Of a stretch of 64,000 nucleotides of DNA, positions 8,803 to 17,570 are shown in pieces (positions within the stretch are counted from its first letter, which is position 1; each line of letters starts with the position of its first letter). Location of the stretch: the NCBI RefSeq assembly GCF_004310295.1, contig NZ_SISB01000013.1, forward strand, positions 1 through 64,000, given 5' to 3'. The notes beneath the pieces are model-generated. The model worked only from the letters and a program-made list of their open reading frames with translations. It made no database searches and was not told where the DNA came from. Made by a program: the position numbers and the translations under genes. This stretch comes from Pseudomonas sp. BGI-2 (GTDB lineage Bacteria > Pseudomonadota > Gammaproteobacteria > Pseudomonadales > Pseudomonadaceae).

Positions 8803-10236
8803 TCAGCCCATCATGTCCTTGACCATGCGTTCCTGCTCCATCAACTCACGCTGCCGGGCGTCGATACGCGACGACAACGGGAAGTTGGTGCCGGCCTTGC
8901 GCTTGGCGAAGTCCAGTTGCTGAATGGCCTGACGATAGTCGCCAACCAGGGCGAAGTACTCCGCGCGAGCCTGATGCAGGCCGATGATGTTGCCTGACAG
9001 ACCGCGCGTCTCGGCCACCTGATACCACACGTCCGGATCATCCGGACGCGACTTGAGCAGCCCTTCGAGCGCCTTCTCGGCATCGGCGGCGCGGTTTTGT
9101 TTCAGCAGCAGATCGACGCGCACCTGGTTCAGCGGGTAGTTGCCGGGGTACTGGGTCAGCATCCGGTCAACCCGTGTTTGAGCATCGGGCAGACGATTGT
9201 TGGTGATGTCCAGATCGACCTGCGCCAGGTTGTAGATGATCTCATTCGGTGATTTGGCCAGCAGCAGTTTGAGGTTCTCGCGAGCTTCATTCAACTGGCC
9301 GCCCTTGATCTGGGCGATCGCCAAGCCATACCGGGCGACGTCGTTTTTCGGGTTCTCGTCGAGTTGCGCGCGGAAACGCTTGGCGCCCAGGCCTGGTGTT
9401 TCTTCATAGACCAGCTGAACGCGTGCACGAATCAGCTGATACCGCATGGTGTCTTCGATGCCGCCCGGTTTGGCCTGTTCGGAGCGGTTGCGGGTGTCGG
9501 CGATCCGCGATTCGGTCACCGGGTGAGTCAGCAAAAATTCCGGCGGCTTGGCGTCGAAGCGGTACTGACGCATCAACCGCTCGAACATGGTCGGCATCGA
9601 CCGCGGGTCGTAACCGGCCTTTTCCAGATTGAGGATGCCGATGCGGTCCGCTTCCTGCTCGTTCTGGCGCGAGAAGCGTCGCTGCTCCTGAATCGCAGCC
9701 GCCTGAGTACCCGCAATCGCCGCGATCCCGGCGTCACCGGCACCGGCAGCCGCAATGACGATACCGGCCAGCAGAGCGGCCATCATCGGGACTTGCATGC
9801 GCTGTTGGGCTTCAACGCCACGGGCAAAGTGGCGCTGCGACAAGTGAGCCAATTCGTGCGCCAGTACCGAAGCGTATTCGCCCTCGGTCTGCGCATTGAG
9901 GAACAGACCGCCGTTGACTCCGACAATCCCGCCCGGCGCCGCAAAGGCGTTGAGCTGCGGGCTGTTGATCAGGATGAACTCCAGGCGCCGGTCATTGACC
10001 TGGCTGGTTTCGACCAGTCGGTAAACGCTGGATTCGACGTAATCCTTGAGCTGCGGATCGTTGAGCTGCGAGACCTGGCTGCGCAACAGTGCCAGCCACG
10101 CACGGCCCAATTGGTATTCCTGTTGCGGCGAGACAATGGCAGAACTGGCGTCGCCGAGTGACGGCAAGTCGTCGGCGAAGCCCGGTGAGGCGAGCAGGCA
10201 AGCGAGCGTCAGCAGGGTAGGGCGCAAAAAAGTCAT
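8803..10236 (-). CDS. bepA: BepA-like periplasmic M48 metalloprotease with TPRs
   Basis: A 477-aa protein with a signal peptide (LACLLASPGFA), a zinc metalloprotease domain and C-terminal tetratricopeptide-like repeats, the layout of BepA (YfgC), which assists or degrades outer-membrane proteins such as LptD. The HELAH motif is at residues 127-131 and the third ligand is in NEQEADRIG. ATG 10236 is chosen over the longer frame because the signal peptide then starts normally. It is divergent from tusA and convergent with mucD. Confidence 0.9.
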   Translation of the reverse strand: MTFLRPTLLTLACLLASPGFADDLPSLGDASSAIVSPQQEYQLGRAWLALLRSQVSQLNDPQLKDYVESSVYRLVETSQVNDRRLEFILINSPQLNAFAAPGGIVGVNGGLFLNAQTEGEYASVLAHELAHLSQRHFARGVEAQQRMQVPMMAALLAGIVIAAAGAGDAGIAAIAGTQAAAIQEQRRFSRQNEQEADRIGILNLEKAGYDPRSMPTMFERLMRQYRFDAKPPEFLLTHPVTESRIADTRNRSEQAKPGGIEDTMRYQLIRARVQLVYEETPGLGAKRFRAQLDENPKNDVARYGLAIAQIKGGQLNEARENLKLLLAKSPNEIIYNLAQVDLDITNNRLPDAQTRVDRMLTQYPGNYPLNQVRVDLLLKQNRAADAEKALEGLLKSRPDDPDVWYQVAETRGLSGNIIGLHQARAEYFALVGDYRQAIQQLDFAKRKAGTNFPLSSRIDARQRELMEQERMVKDMMG

Positions 10237-10334
10237 GCACAAAGCCTTAGTCGACAAAGACCTTACTGTAGCCGGACACTTCGCTTGGGACCAGATATTC
10301 TAGGCAACTCCACCACCTGACCCGGAGCGATGTA

Positions 10335-10574
10335 ATGACCGACGCTGTAGCCCATGACGCCGAACTGGACGCCAGTGGCCTGAATTGCCCATTGCCATTG
10401 CTCAAGGCCAAGCTGGAGCTCAATCGAATGGCCAGTGGCGCGGTGCTCAAGGTGATCGCCACCGATGCGGGCTCCCAGCGCGACTTTCGCACCTTTGCCC
10501 GATTGGCCGGTCATACGCTGCTTCGCGAAGAAGATGAGGCGGGTGTTTACCGCTACTGGCTGAAAAAAGCCTGA
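10335..10574 (+). CDS. tusA: TusA-family sulfurtransferase
   Basis: A 79-aa TusA/SirA-like protein. The active-site motif NCPLPLLKAK carries the persulfide cysteine at residue 18. Family members relay sulfur for tRNA thiolation or molybdenum-cofactor work; the P. aeruginosa protein in the same position (PA1006) has been linked to molybdenum homeostasis. Here it sits between bepA and perM in the same order as PA1005-PA1007, so that homologue is the best guide. Confidence 0.88.
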   Translation: MTDAVAHDAELDASGLNCPLPLLKAKLELNRMASGAVLKVIATDAGSQRDFRTFARLAGHTLLREEDEAGVYRYWLKKA

Positions 10575-10605
10575 AACCTGCTGCGTTCGTTTCTAAGGAT
10601 TATTG

Positions 10606-11676
10606 ATGTTCAAGGTGTTACGCGACTGGATTCAGCGCTATTTTTCCGACGAAGAAGCCGTGGTGCTGGCCGTGCTGTTGTTTCTGGCCTTTACCGCCGT
10701 GCTCACGTTGGGCGGCATGCTCGCACCGGTGCTGGCGGGGATGGTGCTGGCGTATCTGATGCAAGGCCTGGTCGTCACCCTCGAACGCCTGCGCATGCCC
10801 GGCGGGGTGGCGGTGGGGCTGGTCTTCGCGTTGTTCATGGGCGTGTTGCTGGTGTTCATCATTGTCGTGGTGCCGTTGCTCTGGCATCAGCTGATCACGC
10901 TGTTCAACGAACTGCCCGGCATGCTCGCCAAGTGGCAATCGTTGCTGTTGCTGCTGCCCGAACGCTATCCGCACCTGGTATCGGACGAGCAGGTGCTGCA
11001 GGCCATCGAAGTGGCGCGGGGGGAGATCGGCAAGTTCGGTCAGTGGGCGCTGACGTTCTCGCTGTCGAGCCTGCCGTTGCTGGTGAACATCATGATCTAT
11101 CTGGTGCTGGTGCCAATCCTAGTGTTCTTCTTCCTCAAGGACCGCGAGATGATCGGTCATTGGGTACGAGGCTATCTGCCCCGTGAGCGGGCGTTGATCA
11201 CCCGGGTCGCTCACGAGATGAATCGTCAAATTGCCAACTATATTCGCGGCAAAGTCATTGAGATTTTCATTTGCGGTGGTGTGACCTACATCGGGTTCGT
11301 CGTGCTGGGGCTCAACTACGCAGCGCTGCTGGCATTGCTGGTGGGCGTGTCGGTGGTGGTGCCGTATGTCGGAGCGGTGGTGGTGACCGTGCCGGTGCTG
11401 CTGATTGCGCTGTTCCAGTGGGGCTGGAGTGATCAGTTCATCTATTTGATGGCGGTCTACGGGATTATCCAGGTCCTGGACGGCAATGTGCTGGTACCGC
11501 TGTTGTTCTCGGAAGCGGTCAATCTGCATCCGGTGGCAATCATCTGTGCGGTGCTGTTGTTTGGCGGGTTGTGGGGCTTTTGGGGGGTGTTCTTTGCGAT
11601 TCCCCTGGCGACGCTATTCAAGGCTGTGCTGGATGCGTGGCCGCGGAAGGAACAGGTGGTGGCGCCGTTGCTTTAA
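10606..11676 (+). CDS. AI-2E/PerM family membrane protein
   Basis: This 356-aa polytopic protein belongs to the AI-2E transporter (PerM) superfamily. It has paired N-terminal helices, a central soluble stretch, and the conserved C-terminal block PYVGAVVVTVPVLLIAL followed by GNVLVPLLFSEAVNLHP, typical of the family. ATG 10606 is used because AAGGA lies 6 bases upstream; a TTG just before it is less likely. Some members export autoinducer-2 or move sodium or protons; the substrate cannot be told here. Confidence 0.85.
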   Translation: MFKVLRDWIQRYFSDEEAVVLAVLLFLAFTAVLTLGGMLAPVLAGMVLAYLMQGLVVTLERLRMPGGVAVGLVFALFMGVLLVFIIVVVPLLWHQLITLFNELPGMLAKWQSLLLLLPERYPHLVSDEQVLQAIEVARGEIGKFGQWALTFSLSSLPLLVNIMIYLVLVPILVFFFLKDREMIGHWVRGYLPRERALITRVAHEMNRQIANYIRGKVIEIFICGGVTYIGFVVLGLNYAALLALLVGVSVVVPYVGAVVVTVPVLLIALFQWGWSDQFIYLMAVYGIIQVLDGNVLVPLLFSEAVNLHPVAIICAVLLFGGLWGFWGVFFAIPLATLFKAVLDAWPRKEQVVAPLL

Positions 11677-11704
11677 CCGTCATCTCTAATTTTGCAGTGA
11701 GGCT

Positions 11705-11783
11705 GATGGCGTCTTCGCGGGCAAGCCCGCTCCCACAGGATTAACGCCAACCCTGTGGGAGCGGGCTTGCCCGCGATGGCGTC
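11705..11783. repeat. REP pair (inverted)
   Basis: Two 24-base REP units in opposite orientation (CGCGGGCAAGCCCGCTCCC and its complement, at 11717-11740 and 11751-11774), extended by short GATGGCGTC repeats at the ends. The pair lies between convergent perM and bcp. Confidence 0.92.
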
Positions 11784-11801
11784 AGAACAGACGCCAGAAT
11801 C

Positions 11802-12275
11802 TTAGGCTTTATTGAGAGCCTGAGCCGCAGCCAACACCGCATCCACATGCCCCGGCACCTTCACACCGCGCCATTCCTGACGCAGCACACCGTCCTTATC
11901 AATCAGGAACGTGCTGCGATCAACTCCCATGTATTCCTTGCCATACAGCTTCTTCAGCTTGATCACATCAAACAACTGGCACAGCGCTTCTTCCTTGTCG
12001 CTGATCAGCTCAAAGGTGAACGCCTGCTTGGCCTTGAAGTTTTCGTGGGACTTCAGGCTGTCGCGAGAAACACCAAACACTTCAGTATTGGCCGCTTTAA
12101 AGGCGTCCAGCTGATCGCGAAAGCCCTGACCTTGAGTGGTGCAGCCCGGCGTGCTGTCCTTCGGATAGAAGTAGATCACCACTTGCTTGCCTTTAAGGCC
12201 TGCGAGGCTGACGGTCTGTCCATTGGTGGCGGGTGCTTCGAAGTCGGCAACCGGTTGGTCGATGGCAACGGCCAT
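11802..12275 (-). CDS. bcp: thioredoxin-dependent peroxiredoxin (Bcp/PrxQ type)
   Basis: A 157-aa peroxiredoxin that reduces hydroperoxides in the cytoplasm. The peroxidatic cysteine is Cys45 in STPGCTTQG. In E. coli Bcp a second cysteine follows five residues later; here that position is Gln50, so the usual resolving cysteine is missing, leaving Cys at about residue 98 as the only other candidate. It starts 10 bases after gcvR and is probably co-transcribed with it. Confidence 0.93.
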   Translation of the reverse strand: MAVAIDQPVADFEAPATNGQTVSLAGLKGKQVVIYFYPKDSTPGCTTQGQGFRDQLDAFKAANTEVFGVSRDSLKSHENFKAKQAFTFELISDKEEALCQLFDVIKLKKLYGKEYMGVDRSTFLIDKDGVLRQEWRGVKVPGHVDAVLAAAQALNKA

Positions 12276-12285
12276 GAAAGCTTCC

Positions 12286-12846
12286 TTACATTGGGTTTTG
12301 TGGGCGCCACGGTTCGATCAGCGCGTCCAGGTTCAGCGCGTCGGCGAAATCCAGAAATTGATCGCGCAGCCAGCTGATCTGCACGCCGGCCGGCAACGTC
12401 ACGGTAAACGTGGCGTTGAGCATGGTGCCGCCGGTTTGCGGCGCCTGATACGTGTCGCAGGTCAGGTTTTCCAGCTCGACATTGTGGTCCATGAAGAACT
12501 GGCACAGCTCGTTGATGATGTCCGAACGATAGGCCGAGCTGACATAAGCGACGTAAGGCAGGGCCTGAGGACGATTCTCCAGCGCCGCGCTGCGCACCAC
12601 ATTGACGGTGAATGCGTGCTTCTTGGCGAGGCCAGACAGGCTGCCTTCCAGGCGCGCCAGGGCGTCCCAGCTGCCGGAGATCTCGAGGATCAACGCGCTG
12701 CACTCGCCGTGACGGGTCAGGCGAGAGGTGACCACGGCGCAGCGGTTTTCATGGCTGGCGCGGCACAGGACGTTAGTCAGCTCCATGGGGTTGGCGCCGA
12801 GGGCACTGATGACAAGGAATTGTTCGCGAACTGTGGGGGTGGACAT
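12286..12846 (-). CDS. gcvR: glycine cleavage system regulator GcvR-like ACT protein
   Basis: A 186-aa protein with two ACT domains (about residues 8-85 and 95-175), no DNA-binding domain, matching GcvR. In E. coli GcvR binds glycine and antagonises the activator GcvA at the gcv operon. In Pseudomonas the same position upstream of bcp and opposite dapA is conserved. The target in this genus is less certain. Confidence 0.85.
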   Translation of the reverse strand: MSTPTVREQFLVISALGANPMELTNVLCRASHENRCAVVTSRLTRHGECSALILEISGSWDALARLEGSLSGLAKKHAFTVNVVRSAALENRPQALPYVAYVSSAYRSDIINELCQFFMDHNVELENLTCDTYQAPQTGGTMLNATFTVTLPAGVQISWLRDQFLDFADALNLDALIEPWRPQNPM

Positions 12847-13174
12847 GCAGCATTCCTAAAGCGATGAGCGGTCGATACTTTTACGGGCTTTTACTACCGG
12901 GGGCGAGCCTGCGGATGCGAATTCAGAAAACCCGGGCCGAAGGTTGCAACGTGCTCCATCAAGGCAAGAGCGAGGGGTGGCAACGCTGGATCGGGGCTTG
13001 TGATGCCGAAAATGGAGGCTGAAACCCGGCGTACGAGCTTATCAGTACCGATCAAAGTCTGAAGGGTAGCGAAAAGCAGCGCCAAGGGGAATGGCGGCAG
13101 CGCAGTACTTTGCTTGTACAAGCATCTTGGCGCCAGTACCATTACCGCTCTCTTTTTCCGGCAGGAGCGGTTGC
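12847..13174. other. gcvR-dapA divergent gap
   Basis: 328 bases between divergent genes. No ORF with family resemblance, tRNA or clear riboswitch is visible. It must hold promoters for both operons; the ribosome site of dapA (GGAGCGG, 13163-13169) is at its right end. Confidence 0.6.
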
Positions 13175-14053
13175 ATGATTGCGGGCAGTATGGTGGCACT
13201 GGTCACACCCATGGATGCACAAGGTCGTCTCGACTGGGACAGCTTGAGCAAACTGGTGGACTTTCACCTGCAGAACGGCACCCACGCGATCGTGGCGGTC
13301 GGCACTACAGGCGAATCGGCCACCCTTGACGTGAACGAGCACATCGAAGTGATTCGTTACGTGGTAAAGCAGGTGGCAGGGCGCATTCCGGTGATCGCCG
13401 GTACCGGCGCCAACTCGACGCGCGAAGCCATCGAGTTGACCACCAACGCGAAGACCGCCGGCGCCGATGCTTGCCTGCTGGTCACGCCGTACTACAACAA
13501 GCCGACCCAGGAAGGCTTGTACCAGCACTTCAAAGCCATCGCCGAAGCCGTCGACATCCCGCAGATTCTTTACAACGTGCCGGGCCGTACAGCCTGCGAC
13601 ATGCTGACCGAAACCGTGATCCGCCTGTCGACCGTGAAAAACATCATCGGCATCAAGGAAGCCACCGGCGACCTGACCCGTGCCAAAGCCATCATCGACG
13701 GCGTCAGCAAAGACTTCGTGGTGCTTTCCGGTGACGACGCCACCGCAGTCGAACTGATCCTGCTCGGCGGCAAAGGCAACATCTCGGTGACCGCCAACGT
13801 CGCCCCGCGCGACATGAGCGACCTGTGCAACGCTGCCCTGAAAGGCGACGCCGTTACGGCCCGCGCGATTCACGAAAAGCTGATGCCGCTCAATAAAACC
13901 CTGTTTATCGAATCCAACCCTATCCCCGTGAAATGGGCACTGCATGAAATGGGCTTGATGCCGGACGGTATCCGTCTGCCGCTCACCTGGCTCAGCGCTG
14001 CCTGTCACGAACCGCTGCGGCAGGCCATGCGCCAGTCCGGCGTACTGGTTTAA
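13175..14053 (+). CDS. dapA: 4-hydroxy-tetrahydrodipicolinate synthase
   Basis: DapA (292 aa) condenses pyruvate with aspartate semialdehyde in lysine and diaminopimelate synthesis. The Schiff-base lysine is Lys161 in IKEATGDL, and the active-site block YNVPGRTA and the pyruvate-binding GTTGES are present. ATG 13175 gives the canonical N-terminus [13 protein letters not shown]; the longer frame has no support. It heads the dapA-bamC-MBL-purC operon, with only 17 bases to bamC. Confidence 0.97.
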   Translation: MIAGSMVALVTPMDAQGRLDWDSLSKLVDFHLQNGTHAIVAVGTTGESATLDVNEHIEVIRYVVKQVAGRIPVIAGTGANSTREAIELTTNAKTAGADACLLVTPYYNKPTQEGLYQHFKAIAEAVDIPQILYNVPGRTACDMLTETVIRLSTVKNIIGIKEATGDLTRAKAIIDGVSKDFVVLSGDDATAVELILLGGKGNISVTANVAPRDMSDLCNAALKGDAVTARAIHEKLMPLNKTLFIESNPIPVKWALHEMGLMPDGIRLPLTWLSAACHEPLRQAMRQSGVLV

Positions 14054-14070
14054 TTGAGGAAGTACTACGC

Positions 14071-15186
14071 ATGAAGCGATTGGCCGGACTTTCCGCACTT
14101 GCCTTGATTATCTCCAGCACCAGTGGCTGTGGATGGGTCTGGGGCCCGGAAGGTTATTTCCGTGACCGTGGTAGCGATTACCTGGAAGCGCAACAGACTG
14201 CACCTATGCAATTGCCAACGGATGTCAGCACCGCCAAACGTCTGGATCCGCTGCTGCCGATCCCGCGCAACGTGGCCGATGACACCGCGAAGGGCGAATA
14301 CATCGTGCCGCGTCCGCAGCCATTGTCGGCAGGGGCTGACGCCAGCGCCTACTCCCTGCAGAAGACCGGTGATTCGCGCTGGATCGTCGCCCAGAACCCA
14401 CCCGCCGAAGTCTGGCCAGTGGCTGTGCAGTTCTTCCAGGACAACGGTTTTCGTCTGGACGAACAGAAGCCGCAAACCGGCGAATTCACCACCACCTGGC
14501 AGCATGCCGACGAACTGTCCGCAGCAATGGCCAAGCGCCTGAGCGCCGCCGGTGTCAGCACTGACAGCGAAACCCGTGTTCGGGTGCGTATCGAGCCGGG
14601 CGTGCAGCGCAACACCAGCGAAGTCTACGTGGTCAGCGCCGAACGTCCTTCCGGCAGCACCGCCGACGTGGCCTTCACCAACCGTTCGGTCAACACTGGC
14701 CTGGACGCGGCACTGGTCGACGACATGCTCGCAAGCATGAGCCGCATCTCGGAGAAGGGCGGTTCGGTCTCCATGCTGGCTTCGCGTGATTTCGATACGC
14801 CGAGTCGTGTCAGCCTGAGCGAAGACGGCAGCGGCAACCCGGTTCTGAACGTCGGCAACGACCTGGATCGTGCTTGGTCGAGCGTAGGTCGTGCGCTGGA
14901 ACAGGGCGAATGGCGCGTTGAAGACATCAACCGCAGCCTGGGCCTGTACTACATCAACCTCTCCGAAAAAGCCGAGAAGAAAGACGAGAAACCTGGTTTC
15001 TTCAGCGGCCTGTTCGGCAGCGCGCCGAGCAAGGAAGAAGTTGAAGCCCGTGCCGAGCGTTATCAGGTTCGCCTGAGCAAGGTTGGCGACAACGTCCAGG
15101 TCACCGTCGAGAAAAACATCAACACCGTGGCGCCGGCAGAAGTGGCGCGCAAGGTGTTGAGCGTGATTCAGGACAACCTGGGCTGA
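14071..15186 (+). CDS. bamC: outer membrane assembly lipoprotein BamC
   Basis: A 371-aa lipoprotein of the BAM complex that inserts beta-barrel proteins into the outer membrane. The signal sequence ends in the lipobox STSGC, with Cys20 as the lipidation site. Two helix-grip domains typical of BamC span about 95-210 and 250-370. The dapA-bamC linkage is conserved across gammaproteobacteria, and the metallo-hydrolase gene starts 4 bases after its stop. Confidence 0.94.
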   Translation: MKRLAGLSALALIISSTSGCGWVWGPEGYFRDRGSDYLEAQQTAPMQLPTDVSTAKRLDPLLPIPRNVADDTAKGEYIVPRPQPLSAGADASAYSLQKTGDSRWIVAQNPPAEVWPVAVQFFQDNGFRLDEQKPQTGEFTTTWQHADELSAAMAKRLSAAGVSTDSETRVRVRIEPGVQRNTSEVYVVSAERPSGSTADVAFTNRSVNTGLDAALVDDMLASMSRISEKGGSVSMLASRDFDTPSRVSLSEDGSGNPVLNVGNDLDRAWSSVGRALEQGEWRVEDINRSLGLYYINLSEKAEKKDEKPGFFSGLFGSAPSKEEVEARAERYQVRLSKVGDNVQVTVEKNINTVAPAEVARKVLSVIQDNLG

Positions 15187-15190
15187 TCAC

Positions 15191-15949
15191 ATGCGTTTTG
15201 CCGTTCTCGGCAGCGGTAGCCAAGGGAACGGCACGCTGATAGCCAGCGCTGACACGTATGTACTGGTGGATTGTGGTTTCTCCCTGCGGGAAACCGAAAA
15301 ACGCCTGCTGCGCCTGGGTGTGAACCCTGCGCAACTGAGCGCGATACTCGTGACCCACGAACATGCCGACCACGTGCATGGCGTGGGTTTGCTGTCTCGG
15401 CGCTACAATCTGCCTGTCTACCTCAGTCGCGGGACCCTGCGCGGGATGCGCAAACCGATTGAACCGGCTGGCCTTCTGGCCGGCGGCGAGCAACTGCAGA
15501 TCGGCGCACTGAGCATCGGCGTCATTGCCGTGGCCCACGATGCACAGGAACCGACGCAGTACGTCTTCAGCGACGGTGAGCGGCGCTTCGGCCTGCTGAC
15601 CGACCTGGGCTCGTATTGCAACAAGGTGCTGGACGGCTATCGGGACCTCGATGCGTTGATGATCGAGTCCAACCATTGCCGTGACATGCTCGCTCGCGGT
15701 CACTACCCATACTTCTTGAAGCAGCGGGTGGGCGGTGAACTGGGACATTTGAACAACCACCAGGCGGCATTCCTGGTGTCTGAGTTGGGCTGGCAAGGCC
15801 TGCAACACCTGGTCCTGGCCCATCTGAGCAGCAAGAACAACCTGCCGCAGCTGGCCCGGCAATGTTTTGTCGACACCCTAGGGTGCGACCCGGACTGGCT
15901 GCAAATGGCCGATCAAGATTCAGGGCTCGACTGGCGACATATCGCCTAG
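15191..15949 (+). CDS. MBL-fold metallo-hydrolase
   Basis: A 252-aa metallo-beta-lactamase-fold protein. The metal site THEHADHVHG is at about residues 55-64, with GSGSQGN at the N-terminus and later ligands in VAHDAQEP and ESNHCRDML. It resembles the YycJ/VicX-like branch of hydrolases, whose substrates are poorly known; some cut nucleic acids. Its place in the operon between bamC and purC matches PA1012 of P. aeruginosa. Confidence 0.85.
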   Translation: MRFAVLGSGSQGNGTLIASADTYVLVDCGFSLRETEKRLLRLGVNPAQLSAILVTHEHADHVHGVGLLSRRYNLPVYLSRGTLRGMRKPIEPAGLLAGGEQLQIGALSIGVIAVAHDAQEPTQYVFSDGERRFGLLTDLGSYCNKVLDGYRDLDALMIESNHCRDMLARGHYPYFLKQRVGGELGHLNNHQAAFLVSELGWQGLQHLVLAHLSSKNNLPQLARQCFVDTLGCDPDWLQMADQDSGLDWRHIA

Positions 15950-15977
15950 CCCACCTACTTAGCAAGCGGAGCCCATC

Positions 15978-16691
15978 ATGGAAAAACGTGAAGAACTCTA
16001 CCGCGGCAAAGCCAAATCGGTTTTCAAGACCGACGACGCTGACCGCTTGATCCTGCTGTTTCGCAACGACACCTCGGCGTTCGACGGCAAGCGCATCGAG
16101 CAGCTCGACCGCAAAGGCATGGTGAACAACAAGTTCAACGCCTTCATCATGCAGAAACTCGAAGCCGCCGGCGTGCCGACCCAATTCGACAAACTGCTGG
16201 GCGACAACGAATGCCTGGTGAAAAAACTCGACATGATCCCGGTCGAGTGCGTCGTGCGTAACTACGCTGCCGGCAGCCTGGTCAAACGCCTGGGCGTCGA
16301 AGAAGGCATGAAGCTCAATCCTTACACCTTCGAACTGTTCCTGAAGGACGACGCCAAGGGCGACCCGTTCATCAACGAATCCCACGTCGTGGCATTCGGT
16401 TGGGGCACCGCCGAGCAACTGGTTCGCATGAAAGAACTGTCGCTCAAGGTCAACGAAGTCCTGAGCAAACTGTTCGACGACGCTGGCCTGCTGCTGGTCG
16501 ACTTCAAACTTGAATTCGGCGTCTTCTCCGACGGCTCCATCGTCCTGGGCGACGAGTTCAGCCCGGACGGCTGCCGTCTGTGGGACAAGGCGACCGGCAA
16601 GAAAATGGACAAAGACCGCTTCCGCCAGGGCCTCGGTGACGTCATCGAAGCCTACGAAGAAGTTGCCAATCGTCTGGGTGTACCGCTTTAA
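15978..16691 (+). CDS. purC: SAICAR synthetase
   Basis: PurC (237 aa) joins aspartate to CAIR with ATP in purine synthesis. Signatures [11 protein letters not shown] at the N-terminus, [13 protein letters not shown] in the middle and the ATP/metal segment LVDFKLEFG followed by LGDEFSPD are intact. Length equals that of bacterial PurC. It is the last gene of the operon, 28 bases after the MBL gene, and is followed by tRNA-Ser. Confidence 0.97.
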   Translation: MEKREELYRGKAKSVFKTDDADRLILLFRNDTSAFDGKRIEQLDRKGMVNNKFNAFIMQKLEAAGVPTQFDKLLGDNECLVKKLDMIPVECVVRNYAAGSLVKRLGVEEGMKLNPYTFELFLKDDAKGDPFINESHVVAFGWGTAEQLVRMKELSLKVNEVLSKLFDDAGLLLVDFKLEFGVFSDGSIVLGDEFSPDGCRLWDKATGKKMDKDRFRQGLGDVIEAYEEVANRLGVPL

Positions 16692-16758
16692 TCGACGCAA
16701 GCATCTGATAGCACGGAAAAATTTCGCTTAGGGGGTTCGCTTCCGGCGAAAGTGTTGT

Positions 16759-16771
16759 TATGATGCGCGCC
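16759..16771 (+). promoter_or_regulatory. tRNA-Ser promoter -10 and discriminator
   Basis: TATGAT at 16759-16764 is followed by GC-rich GCGCGCC just before the expected start of transcription, the type of discriminator found in stringently controlled stable-RNA promoters. The -35 element is weak (TTCGCT near 16736). Confidence 0.45.
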
Positions 16772-16774
16772 GTT

Positions 16775-16864
16775 GGAGAGATGCCAGAGTGGCCGAATGG
16801 GACGGATTCGAAATCCGTTGTACCTTCACCGGTACCTAGGGTTCGAATCCCTATCTCTCCGCCA
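16775..16864 (+). tRNA. tRNA-Ser (anticodon CGA)
   Basis: A 90-base class II tRNA. The acceptor stem GGAGAGA pairs with TCTCTCC, with discriminator G and encoded CCA at 16862-16864. The anticodon stem is ACGGA/TCCGT with loop TTCGAAA, giving anticodon CGA at 16809-16811, which reads UCG. A long variable arm and the GGTTCGAATCC T-arm are present. Genes for tRNA-Ser are frequent integration sites, and an accessory patch follows directly. Confidence 0.96.
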
Positions 16865-16871
16865 TACATAG

Positions 16872-16905
16872 AAAAGCCCCATAGATCAAGGTCTTGGGGC
16901 TTTTT
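16872..16905 (+). terminator. terminator after tRNA-Ser
   Basis: AAAAGCCCC at 16872-16880 pairs with GGGGCTTTT at 16896-16904, followed by T residues. It ends the tRNA transcript 7 bases after the CCA. Confidence 0.88.
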
Positions 16906-17098
16906 GCATTCTGGGATTGTACGTAGAGGTAGTACGTAAAATACCTATCGCTACAGACCCTCTCAGCGTGCCCAAAGCGGCTTCTCTATCATCCGCACCC
17001 CATCGCCAAAACTGAGTCAGCTCAGCGCCTCTATGGGGTTGTGAGCGTCAAGCGGTAACGGGTTCTTGGTGAGCAGAAGGTGGGCAGGCGGGCGTATT
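16906..17098. other. non-coding start of accessory patch
   Basis: No gene is recognised. A TACGTA-containing repeat (TGTACGTAGAGGTAGTACGTA) surrounds position 16930. No second copy of the tRNA 3' end was seen downstream, and no integrase gene is present. Confidence 0.4.
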
Positions 17099-17130
17099 TA
17101 AAAAGCCTCAATACGCTGAGGCTTTCTTAT
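17099..17130. terminator. bidirectional hairpin downstream of YjzC-like ORF
   Basis: AAGCCTCA, loop ATACGC, TGAGGCTT with A-rich and T-rich flanks. It lies 12 bases beyond the stop of the small minus-strand ORF and would terminate it. Confidence 0.8.
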
Positions 17131-17141
17131 TGCGATGCGTT

Positions 17142-17312
17142 TTAAGCGTAGGAGATCAGCTTCCACGTAACAGCTTTGCCGTTATGTGGCGGGAACACAT
17201 TGCCTTCGGCGAATGGCCCGGTGGTAGAAGGTGAGTCTTGCGTTTCCCATACACCGCTTTCTGGTGACTTTTCGCCGGTTTTGCCGGTAGTTCCGATTGG
17301 TGACTTGCTCAT
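17142..17312 (-). CDS. small YjzC-like protein
   Basis: A 56-aa ORF that begins MSKSPIGTTGKTGEKSPESG and ends with AVTWKLISYA. The TGEKSPESGVW start, the GxVFPPxxGKAVTW pattern and the size recall the YjzC family of small proteins of unknown function. A GGGGA lies about 10 bases upstream of its ATG and a terminator follows, both supporting a real gene. It has no cysteines or membrane segment. Function is unknown. Confidence 0.65.
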   Translation of the reverse strand: MSKSPIGTTGKTGEKSPESGVWETQDSPSTTGPFAEGNVFPPHNGKAVTWKLISYA

Positions 17313-17570
17313 TTTTCATATCCCCATGGCAGGTTGCTCAGGCTGTAACACGCAACCTCAAAGCAACAGGAGCCTAGCTTGGATCCAAGCAATAGCAATA
17401 GACCGCCCACGTCGCACAGCATCTGAGCTACACGGCTGGTCTTTACTAACCCGGCCAAACGTCGGTTTTTTGTAAGAAATGTTGTGACTTTTGAAATACG
17501 ACAATTGTGAAAAATAAAGCGCGACAGAATAAAGAAGCCCGCATTGCTTCGGCTTGTTAAACACTCAATG
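17313..17570. other. gap between small ORF and toxin gene
   Basis: A/T-richer DNA than the core on both sides, with a small hairpin AGGTTGC...GCAACCT near 17331-17358. No convincing ORF. Confidence 0.4.
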
